Shown here: positions 1-5,118 of the stretch, one piece after another
Numbering within the stretch: position 1 is the stretch's first letter
How the letters are laid out: every line of letters begins with the position of its first letter
Source of the DNA: Pseudomonadota bacterium
GTDB taxonomy: Bacteria; Pseudomonadota; Gammaproteobacteria; Steroidobacterales; Steroidobacteraceae
Direction: 5' to 3'
Assembly: GCA_021838065.1 (NCBI GenBank)
Contig: JAKCEJ010000225.1
Coordinates: 1 to 5,118, forward strand
DNA: 5,118 nt
Made by a program: the position numbers and the translations under genes
Notes under the pieces: generated by a model
Seen by the model: only the letters and a program-made list of their open reading frames with translations
What the model was told of the DNA's origin: nothing
Database searches by the model: none

Positions 1-441
1 ATCGAGAGGGGCGCCCATCTGGCGATGTACTTCGCCGACCGCGCCGTGGTGGTGGTCAACCCGGAAGTCTCCTCGGTGCGCGACTCCGACCGGATCCTCG
101 GGCTGCTCGCGAGCAAGACCCAGCGCTCCGCCAACGGCAACGGGGGCGTGAAGGAGCACCTGCTGCTCACCCGCTACAACCCGCGGCGCGTGGCGAACGG
201 CGAGATGATGAGCGTCGGGGACATCAAGGAGATCCTCGGGCTCGATGTGGTCGGCGTGATCCCGGAGTCCCCCGACGTGCTGGCCGCCTCCAACTCCGGC
301 GTGCCCGTGATTCTCAACGACGACAGCGATGCGGCGGCCGCCTACCACGATGCGGTGGCCCGCCTGCTCGGCGAGGCGCTGCCGCTCAGATTCCTCGAAG
401 AACCCAGGCGCGGCTTCTTCGCGCGCGTGTTCGGAGGCTGA
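1..441 (+). CDS. minD: Septum-site determining ATPase MinD, C-terminal part (5' end off the window)
   Basis: MinD is a membrane-associated ATPase that recruits MinC to block FtsZ ring formation away from mid-cell. The frame is open from base 1, and 146 residues plus a TGA stop are visible; the Walker A region lies outside the window. The first visible residues (IERGAHLAMYFADRAVVV) and the following NPEVSSVRDSDRILGLL stretch are hallmark MinD sequence. Further matches are HLLLTRYNPRR and DIKEILGLDVVGVIPES. The tail LRFLEEPRRGFFARVFGG is the amphipathic membrane-targeting helix, closely matching the E. coli ending. An ATG at base 25 is internal and is not the start. minE follows after one base, so minC is expected just off the left edge, though it is not visible. 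The visible part looks intact. Confidence 0.97.
   Translation: MERGAHLAMYFADRAVVVVNPEVSSVRDSDRILGLLASKTQRSANGNGGVKEHLLLTRYNPRRVANGEMMSVGDIKEILGLDVVGVIPESPDVLAASNSGVPVILNDDSDAAAAYHDAVARLLGEALPLRFLEEPRRGFFARVFGG
433..437 (+). promoter_or_regulatory. Ribosome binding site of minE inside the end of minD
   Basis: GGAGG lies 5 bases before the minE ATG at 443. It is formed by the two terminal glycine codons of minD, so minE translation is probably coupled to minD translation, which would keep the two proteins in proportion. Confidence 0.8.
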
Positions 442-442
442 C

Positions 443-700
443 ATGGGCCTGTTGGCAATGTTTCGCAGCAAGCCCTCCACGGCGAGCATCGCCAAGGAGC
501 GCCTGCGCATCATCGTGGCGCAGGAGCGAGGCGGGCGCGGCGGTCCGGACTATCTGCCGCTGCTCAGGCGCGAGCTCCTGCAGGTGATCCACAAGTACGT
601 CAACGTGGACCCGGAAGCGGTGCAGATCAATCTCGAGCGCGAGGCCGGACACGAGGTCCTGGAGTTCAGCGTAGCGCTGCCGGAGAAGCCGGGCGCCTGA
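443..700 (+). CDS. minE: Cell division topological specificity factor MinE
   Basis: MinE stimulates the MinD ATPase and drives MinD off the membrane, producing the pole-to-pole oscillation that frees mid-cell for division. The protein is 85 residues, close to the 88 of E. coli. Residues 2-12 (GLLAMFRSKPS) form the short amphipathic membrane-binding N terminus. Residues 15-29 (SIAKERLRIIVAQER) are the MinD-contact segment. The C-terminal topological specificity domain contains YLPLLRRELLQVIHKYVNVDPEAV. The ATG at 443 is chosen over upstream in-frame ATGs because it follows a good ribosome site and gives the family N terminus; an earlier start would run through minD in another frame. A glycine-rich linker (GGRGGP, residues 30-35) stands where E. 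coli has a charged loop. Nothing appears broken. Confidence 0.97.
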   Translation: MGLLAMFRSKPSTASIAKERLRIIVAQERGGRGGPDYLPLLRRELLQVIHKYVNVDPEAVQINLEREAGHEVLEFSVALPEKPGA

Positions 701-792
701 GTCGCGCCGCGCCGGCATTTGGCGGCGTCGGCTTGCTCAGCCACCCGCTGCGCTCGAGCCGGCTCCACTGCTTTGCGGCCCCTCGCGGGACC
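701..792. other. Convergent intergenic gap between minE and edd
   Basis: This 92-base gap receives the 3' ends of minDE from the left and of the edd unit from the right. I see GC-rich partial inverted repeats (for example CGCC at 710-713 with GGCG at 721-724, and the perfect 10-base palindrome GAGCCGGCTC at 756-765). None is followed by a T-run on either strand, so no classical intrinsic terminator can be supported. No convincing gene lies here. Confidence 0.5.
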
Positions 793-2616
793 TCAGCACA
801 CGCCGCCGCCCTGTTCCGCCGGGGCGGCATGCGCACGGAACAGGCTGAACAGCTCCCGGCCCATGCCGAACGCGTTGCCGGACAGATCGGCGCTCGCGTT
901 CTCGCGCCCGTTCCATGTCTCCTCGCTCACCTGCGCCTCGAGCACGCCGGTGCGGCTGTCGAGGCGGATGACGTCCCCGTCGCGGATCCTGCCGATGGGG
1001 CCGCCGCAGACCGCTTCGGGCGTCAGATGGATTGCGGCCGGCACCACGCCCGAGGCGCCGGACATGCGTCCGTCGGTGACGAGCCCCACGCGATGGCCCT
1101 TGCTCTGCAGTGAGGTGAGCGCCGGCGTCAGACCGTGCAGCTCGGGCATGCCGTTGGCGCGCGGCCCCTGGAAGCGCACGACCACCACCACGTCGCGGGC
1201 CAGCTCGCCCTGCTTGAACGCGTGCAGCACCTCTTCCTGGCTGTGGAACACCCGGGCTGGCGCTTCCACCGAGCGGTGCTCGGGCTTGACCGCCGAGACC
1301 TTGATCACGGCGCGGCCGAGATTGCCCTTGAGCAGCTTCAGCCCGCCATCGCCGCTGAACGGATCGGTCACGCGCCGCAGCACTTCCCGATCGCCGCTGT
1401 TGGCCGGCGAGTCCCGCCAGGCGAGCCCCTCGTTCGAGAGCCACGGCTCCTGCGTGTAGCGCGCGAGGCCGGGGCCGGCGACAGTGAGCACGTCGCCGTG
1501 CATGAGGCCCGCGCCGAGCAGCTCGCGCACCAGGAAGCCCATGCCGCCGGCGGCATGGAAGTGGTTCACGTCCGCGCTGCCGTTGGGATAGATGCGCGCG
1601 AGCAGCGGCACGACCGCAGAGAGCGTGCTGAAGTCGTCCCAGTCGAGGAGAAGGCCGGCGGCCCTGGCGATGGCGATGATGTGCAGCGTGTGGTTGGTGG
1701 AGCCGCCGGTGGCGAGCAGTCCCACCACGGCGTTGACGATGCTGCGCTCATCGAGCACCTGCGCGAGGGGCAGGTATTCCTCGCCGAGGGCGGTGATGCG
1801 GGCCGCGCGGCGCGCGGCCGCGGCGGTCAGCGAATCGCGCAGCGGCGTGTTCGGCGGCACGAACGCGCTGCCCGGCAGGTGCAGCCCCATCACCTCCATC
1901 AGCATCTGGTTGCTGTTGGCGGTACCGTAGAACGTGCAGGTGCCGGCCGAGTGGTAACTGTCGGCTTCCGACTGCAGCAGCGCCTCGCGCCCCACCTTGT
2001 CCTCGGCGAACAGCTGGCGGATGCGCGCCTTCTCCTTGTTGGGTAGTCCCGAGGTCATGGGGCCCGCGGGCACGAAGACCGCCGGCAGTTGCCCGAAGGC
2101 GAGCGCCCCGATCAGCAGCCCCGGCACGATCTTGTCGCACACGCCCAGGCACAGCGCCGCATCGAACATGCCGTGCGAGAGCGCGACGCCGGTCGCCATC
2201 GCGATCACGTCGCGGCTGAACAGCGACAGCTCCATGCCGGGCTGGCCCTGCGTGACCCCGTCGCACATGGCGGGCACGCCGCCGGCCACCTGCGCGGTGG
2301 CATGCGCCTCGCGCGCCGCCTGGCGGATGAGTCCCGGGAAACGCTCGAACGGCTGATGGGCCGAGAGCATGTCGTTGTACGCGGTGACGATGCCGAGATT
2401 CGCGCCGCGCAGCGCCTTCAGCGCCTCCTTGTCGGTGGGGCTCGAGGCGGCGAAGCCGTGCGCGAGATTGGTGCAGGAGAGGCGCGTGCGCGCCGGCCCG
2501 CGGGCCTGGCCCCGCATGCGCTCCAGATAGGCGGCCCGCGTGTCGCGGCTGCGTTCACGAATGCGTTCGGTGACCTCTCGAATGCGAGGGCTCAGCGGCG
2601 TGGGCGTCTCGCTCAT
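793..2616 (-). CDS. edd: 6-phosphogluconate dehydratase (Entner-Doudoroff pathway)
   Basis: Edd dehydrates 6-phosphogluconate to 2-keto-3-deoxy-6-phosphogluconate in the cytoplasm, the first dedicated step of the Entner-Doudoroff route. The 607 residues match the full length of the E. coli enzyme (603) and align throughout, for example TAYNDMLSAHQPFE (78-91), VAGGVPAMCDGVTQGQ (110-125), LGVCDKIVPG (157-166), GTCTFYGTANSNQM (225-238), LLATGGSTNH (300-309) and VTDGRMSGASG (513-523). C118, C160 and C227 sit in conserved motifs. By comparison with dihydroxyacid dehydratases of the IlvD/Edd family, C160 and C227 are iron-sulfur ligands, K162 is near the metal site and S519 is the likely catalytic serine. 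Edd rather than IlvD is favoured by YNDMLSAHQP and the GTCTFYGT motif. Relative to E. coli the N terminus is about seven residues longer. The gene lies 7 bases after yggX. Its partner eda is not visible. Confidence 0.97.
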   Translation of the reverse strand: MSETPTPLSPRIREVTERIRERSRDTRAAYLERMRGQARGPARTRLSCTNLAHGFAASSPTDKEALKALRGANLGIVTAYNDMLSAHQPFERFPGLIRQAAREAHATAQVAGGVPAMCDGVTQGQPGMELSLFSRDVIAMATGVALSHGMFDAALCLGVCDKIVPGLLIGALAFGQLPAVFVPAGPMTSGLPNKEKARIRQLFAEDKVGREALLQSEADSYHSAGTCTFYGTANSNQMLMEVMGLHLPGSAFVPPNTPLRDSLTAAAARRAARITALGEEYLPLAQVLDERSIVNAVVGLLATGGSTNHTLHIIAIARAAGLLLDWDDFSTLSAVVPLLARIYPNGSADVNHFHAAGGMGFLVRELLGAGLMHGDVLTVAGPGLARYTQEPWLSNEGLAWRDSPANSGDREVLRRVTDPFSGDGGLKLLKGNLGRAVIKVSAVKPEHRSVEAPARVFHSQEEVLHAFKQGELARDVVVVVRFQGPRANGMPELHGLTPALTSLQSKGHRVGLVTDGRMSGASGVVPAAIHLTPEAVCGGPIGRIRDGDVIRLDSRTGVLEAQVSEETWNGRENASADLSGNAFGMGRELFSLFRAHAAPAEQGGGVC

Positions 2617-2623
2617 GGGTCGC

Positions 2624-2899
2624 TCAATCCTCCTTGGGCGGCTGGTAGCCCTCGGGCCGGGCCGCGCCGGCGCCGAAGAAGAACTTTTCCATTTCCGCCT
2701 CGAGGAACTGGCGGGCCTTGGGCTCGACCGGGCTTAGCCGGTACTCGTTGATGAGCATGATCTGGTGCTGTATCCAGCGCTGCCACGCCTCGCGCGAGAC
2801 GTGCTCGAAGACGCGCTGGCCGAGCGCACCGGGGTAGGGCGGACGGTCGAGGCCCGGGGCTTCGCGCTTCAGCATCACACACTGCACCATTCGGGACAC
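2624..2899 (-). CDS. yggX: Fe(2+)-trafficking / oxidative damage protection protein YggX
   Basis: YggX is a small cytoplasmic protein that protects iron-sulfur clusters from superoxide-type damage and has been proposed to handle ferrous iron. The protein is 91 residues, identical in length to E. coli YggX. It shares MSRxxxC at the start with the conserved Cys7, LKREAPG, YPGALGQR, SREAWQRWIQHQ, MLINEYRL, an acidic-hydrophobic LEAEMEKFFFG segment and the terminal EGYQPP. The start is the GTG at 2899, not the ATG at 2890: GTG restores the family N terminus and has GGAG 6 bases upstream. It lies between mutY and edd on the same strand; the mutY-yggX pairing is familiar from other gammaproteobacteria including E. 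coli. Confidence 0.96.
   Translation of the reverse strand: MSRMVQCVMLKREAPGLDRPPYPGALGQRVFEHVSREAWQRWIQHQIMLINEYRLSPVEPKARQFLEAEMEKFFFGAGAARPEGYQPPKED
2629..2635 (-). promoter_or_regulatory. Ribosome binding site of edd within the last codons of yggX
   Basis: On the minus strand AAGGAGG is a near-perfect anti-16S match. It overlaps the final Lys-Glu-Asp codons of yggX, whose TGA follows at once. The gap to the edd ATG is 12 bases, longer than usual. A TTG closer to the site is followed in frame by a TGA, so the ATG at 2616 stands. The arrangement suggests translational coupling of edd to yggX. Confidence 0.75.
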
Positions 2900-2905
2900 G
2901 GCGTT

Positions 2906-2909
2906 CTCC
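2906..2909 (-). promoter_or_regulatory. Ribosome binding site deciding the GTG start of yggX
   Basis: GGAG on the minus strand lies 6 bases before the GTG at 2899. For the downstream ATG at 2890 the distance would be 15 bases, which is too long, so this site supports the GTG start. Confidence 0.65.
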
Positions 2910-2926
2910 GTAGTGTAATAAACAAA

Positions 2927-4039
2927 TTATTCAAAGAGTTGCGTCTGGACGGCCGACGACGCCAGGCGTTGCAGGAATCGCTGGATCGGGGCCGGAAGGC
3001 CGAGCGCGCCCGGCGCGCTGACGTGGTACCACGCGCGCCGCGCCGGATCCGGCGCGGCGTCATGGTCCGAACAATGAGCCAGAAGCGGCGTGATGACAAG
3101 ATCGAAATGCGTAAAGGCGTGCTCGATCGCCTCGAGCGGACGCGCCCGGTGCGCCGTGCCGAGCAGGCGACCGAGGTAGCTCTCGGCCGCCGCGGCGCTG
3201 TCGAATTCCGGCAGACACCACAGGCCTCCCCAGATGCCGCGCTCGGCGCGGCGCTCAAGCAGCACTGCGCCGTCGGTGCGCTGGGCGGTAAGCATGAACA
3301 CCCGCCGCAACCGACGCTCGGGCCGGCGCTTCGGCGCGGGCAGCTCGTGCTGCCGGCCGGTGCGGCGGGCGAGACACGTCTGCGACAGCGGACAGTCCGC
3401 GCACGCCGGGTTGCGGCGCGTGCACACGGTCGCGCCGAGATCCATGACGGCCTGCGTGTACACCTCGATGTGTTGGGTCGGAGTGCACGCCTCGGAGAGC
3501 GCCCATAGCCGCTCGACGGTGTCCCGCTGGCCCGGATCGCCCGCCACCTCGAAATATCGGGACAACACCCGGCGCACGTTGCCGTCGAGAATCGGAAAGC
3601 GCTCGCCGCGGGCGAGCGCGAGGATCGCCCCCGCAGTCGAGCGTCCGATGCCGGGCAGCGCAGCCACCGCATCGAAGGCTGCCGGGAAGCGTCCGTCGTG
3701 CTCATCACGGAGCCGCGCCGCGGCACGGTGCAGGTTGCGCGCGCGCGCGTAGTAGCCGAGACCCGACCAGAGGTGCAGCACCTCATCGAGCGGCGCATCC
3801 GCGAGCGCGTCAATGTTGGGAAAGCGCCGCATGAACCGCTCGTAGTACGGAATGACCGTGCTCACCTGGGTCTGCTGCAGCATGATCTCCGATACCCAGA
3901 CGCGGTAGGGACTGCGGTCGCGCTGCCAGGGCAGATCGTGCCGTCCGCGGCATCCGTGCCACTTGATGAGCGCGCGTGAGAGGCGCACGCCGGCTTTCGC
4001 GGTGCCGGAAGCGGCCGGTGCCCGTCGTTTGGAGCTCAC
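2927..4039 (-). CDS. mutY: Adenine DNA glycosylase MutY (A/8-oxoG specific)
   Basis: MutY excises adenine paired with 8-oxoguanine or guanine, preventing G:C to T:A mutations. Numbered from the GTG at 4039 it has 370 residues (E. coli 350). Visible features in order: LPWQRDRSPYRVWVSEIMLQQ, with catalytic E51; the helix-hairpin-helix LPGIGRSTAGAIL (128-140); ILDGNV with catalytic D152; the [4Fe-4S] loop C206-X6-C213-X2-C216-X5-C222; and a Nudix-like C-terminal 8-oxoG recognition domain with GIWGGLWCLPEF (268-279) and the FSH-type motif FTHFDL (309-314). The GTG start overlaps the preceding stop as GTGA. A second in-frame GTG at 3988 would give 353 residues, nearer the usual length. Neither has a strong ribosome site, so the exact N terminus is uncertain. 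The frame stays open upstream of 4039, but that stretch is AsmA-like coding DNA in another frame. The protein ends in QTQLFE. Confidence 0.96.
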   Translation of the reverse strand: MSSKRRAPAASGTAKAGVRLSRALIKWHGCRGRHDLPWQRDRSPYRVWVSEIMLQQTQVSTVIPYYERFMRRFPNIDALADAPLDEVLHLWSGLGYYARARNLHRAAARLRDEHDGRFPAAFDAVAALPGIGRSTAGAILALARGERFPILDGNVRRVLSRYFEVAGDPGQRDTVERLWALSEACTPTQHIEVYTQAVMDLGATVCTRRNPACADCPLSQTCLARRTGRQHELPAPKRRPERRLRRVFMLTAQRTDGAVLLERRAERGIWGGLWCLPEFDSAAAAESYLGRLLGTAHRARPLEAIEHAFTHFDLVITPLLAHCSDHDAAPDPARRAWYHVSAPGALGLPAPIQRFLQRLASSAVQTQLFE

Positions 4040-5118
4040 TGCACTTGCAGCCGCAGGTCGCGCATCACAGTGCCGCCGTAGGTTGCGCGGCTGATGGTGA
4101 GCGTGCCCTGGGCCCGCAGGGCACGCAGCATCGCGAGCGGCAGACTCAGGGGCTTCGGGTGCTTGCGCGCGGGCGGCAGGTAGTTGCCGAAGTTGATTCG
4201 GTTCGCGTGCAGGTCGAAGGTCCAGCCCGCCGCGGCGCCGCCGGAGCGTTGCGCCCAGCCGGTGAGCGTGGTCGCATCGAGCCGGGCGGCGAGCGGCGCG
4301 ATGCGCAGCGCGCCGCCCTGCAGCCGCCAGCGTCCCGACAGCGACAGGGCGCCGAGCGCGGCGGGATCCTTCGGCAGGCGCACCTTCAGGCCCCACTGGC
4401 CGATCAGCCCCCGCACCGACGGCACGGTGAGGGCAATGGCTCCCGCGGCGCGCGGCCGCCCGCCCGCATCGGCGAACTGCAGTGCGCCGGACAATGCGGC
4501 GCTCGCTACCGTTAGTGTCCAGCGCGGCGCGGCGAGATCGAGCGGCGCGCTCTGCGCACGCAGGTTCTTGGCGTCGAAGCGGATTGGCACGCCGGCAGGC
4601 GGCAGCTTCGGTGCCTGCAGGATGAAGCGCGTGCGCAGCGAAAACGGCTGGCCCGGATGCAGGGCCCCGACATGCAGCTGCCAGCGCCGCAGACGGATCG
4701 TTCCGCTCGCGGCGGCGAACTCGAGTGTCGCATCCTCCAGGATCAGCCCGCCGATCGGCGGTGCGGGACTCGAAGCGGATCCGGATGCCCTGGAGCTCAC
4801 CAGCAGATGCTGCCAGTTGCCGACGCCCTGGGCGTTGCGCCACAGATGGATGTCCGCGCCGCTCACCCGGATCGTGCCGAGCTCGATGCGCCGATGCAGC
4901 AGCAGCGGCAGCAGCCGCACCGGGACGCGCGCCGAGCGCCACTCGAGCAGGTCCGGCCCGCGCATCCCGGGCGGGTTGCCGAGGCGCGCCGCGCCGATGC
5001 CGAGCGTGAGCCAGGGATACCAGCCGAGGCGCAGGTGGCCCTCGATCACGAACGGTCGGCCGGTGTCGCGGCTCACCAGCCGGTCGGCCTCGCCCCGGTA
5101 GTCATTGGGGTTGATGAG
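4036..5118 (-). CDS. AsmA-family protein, start off the window, short C terminus
   Basis: AsmA-family proteins are inner-membrane-anchored, mostly periplasmic proteins linked to outer-membrane biogenesis and envelope lipid transport. The frame is open to the right edge; 360 residues are visible. They begin LINPNDYRGEADRLVSR, the segment that in this family directly follows the N-terminal membrane helix, so the signal-anchor is just outside. A GTG at 5076 is internal. Further family marks are FVIEGHLRLGWYPWLTLGIG (23-42), RLGNPPGM, VRLLPLLLHRRIELGTIRVSG (67-87), GNWQHLL (100-106), a beta-rich repeat region with SLSGRWRL (259-266) and IAPLAARLDATTLTGW (273-288), then NYLPP (312-316). The protein ends at TLTISRATYGGTVMRDLRLQVQ, where full-size AsmA proteins (about 600 residues or more) continue with a second half. 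Total length is probably around 400. The stop overlaps the mutY start. Family confident, exact role unknown. Confidence 0.88.
   Translation of the reverse strand, partial: LINPNDYRGEADRLVSRDTGRPFVIEGHLRLGWYPWLTLGIGAARLGNPPGMRGPDLLEWRSARVPVRLLPLLLHRRIELGTIRVSGADIHLWRNAQGVGNWQHLLVSSRASGSASSPAPPIGGLILEDATLEFAAASGTIRLRRWQLHVGALHPGQPFSLRTRFILQAPKLPPAGVPIRFDAKNLRAQSAPLDLAAPRWTLTVASAALSGALQFADAGGRPRAAGAIALTVPSVRGLIGQWGLKVRLPKDPAALGALSLSGRWRLQGGALRIAPLAARLDATTLTGWAQRSGGAAAGWTFDLHANRINFGNYLPPARKHPKPLSLPLAMLRALRAQGTLTISRATYGGTVMRDLRLQVQ

Noticed and set aside
329..442. N-terminal extension of minE from an ATG at 329
   Set aside because: The extension is read out of frame through minD and is Arg/Ser-rich. 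The standard MinE N terminus and a GGAGG site fix the start at 443.
719..1459. Plus-strand open frame starting in the minE-edd gap
   Set aside because: Almost entirely antisense to edd, low-complexity composition and no good ribosome site; considered a shadow.
1135..2046. 303-codon plus-strand open frame opposite edd
   Set aside because: It is antisense to the well-conserved Edd. Its composition is His/Arg/Gly/Ala-rich and I recognise no domain; long antisense frames are common in GC-rich DNA.
2911..2960. Sigma-70 promoter for yggX in the AT-rich stretch
   Set aside because: TATTAC and TACACT can be read as -10-like hexamers, but no matching -35 lies at 16-18 bases, so no promoter is annotated.
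2765..3508. Plus-strand open frame opposite yggX and mutY
   Set aside because: Arg/Ala-rich shadow of two conserved minus-strand genes; no domain recognised.
4040..4942. Open frame continuing far upstream of mutY, giving an apparent 671-residue protein
   Set aside because: The upstream part is Ala/Arg/Pro-rich low-complexity sequence typical of a GC-rich shadow frame and overlaps convincing AsmA-family coding sequence in another frame. MutY homology begins only near 4039-3988.
4184..5101. 305-codon plus-strand open frame opposite the AsmA-like gene
   Set aside because: Arg/Ser/Pro/Ala-rich shadow composition with no recognisable domain, lying opposite a gene with clear family motifs.

Overview
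The window looks like an ordinary stretch of chromosome from a GC-rich proteobacterium, most likely a gammaproteobacterium. The evidence is a MinD/MinE pair, a YggX-type protein and an AsmA-like gene next to mutY, with codons strongly biased to G or C in third position. A deep gammaproteobacterial group (Xanthomonadales, Nevskiales or Steroidobacterales type) is a guess from this gene set and base composition. I see no mobile element, CRISPR array, tRNA, rRNA or phage gene.

Layout. On the plus strand, positions 1-441 hold the C-terminal part of minD (its start lies off the left edge). The complete minE follows after one base, ending at 700. A 92-base gap (701-792) separates minE from a convergent minus-strand gene group that fills the rest of the window. 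In transcription order, right to left, this group is: an AsmA-family gene whose start lies off the right edge (5118-4036); mutY, the adenine DNA glycosylase (4039-2927), overlapping it by 4 bases; yggX, the Fe(2+)-trafficking / oxidative damage protection protein (2899-2624), after 26-27 bases; and edd, 6-phosphogluconate dehydratase (2616-793), after 7 bases. The spacing suggests one transcription unit asmA-like > mutY > yggX > edd.

How the genes work together. MinD and MinE place the division septum at mid-cell. In the minus-strand unit, MutY removes adenine mispaired with 8-oxoguanine and carries a [4Fe-4S] cluster. YggX protects iron-sulfur proteins from oxidants. Edd is an iron-sulfur dehydratase of the Entner-Doudoroff pathway from a class known to be oxidant-sensitive. 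The unit therefore reads as an oxidative-damage module to which an oxidant-sensitive metabolic enzyme has been added. edd is more usually found with other sugar-catabolism genes such as eda, zwf, pgl or glk.

Most worth a second look: the mutY-yggX-edd linkage, with the edd ribosome site built into the last codons of yggX; a possible beta-clamp-binding peptide at the extreme C terminus of MutY; and an AsmA-like protein that stops where the C-terminal half of the family would begin. I found no evidence of an entirely new system.
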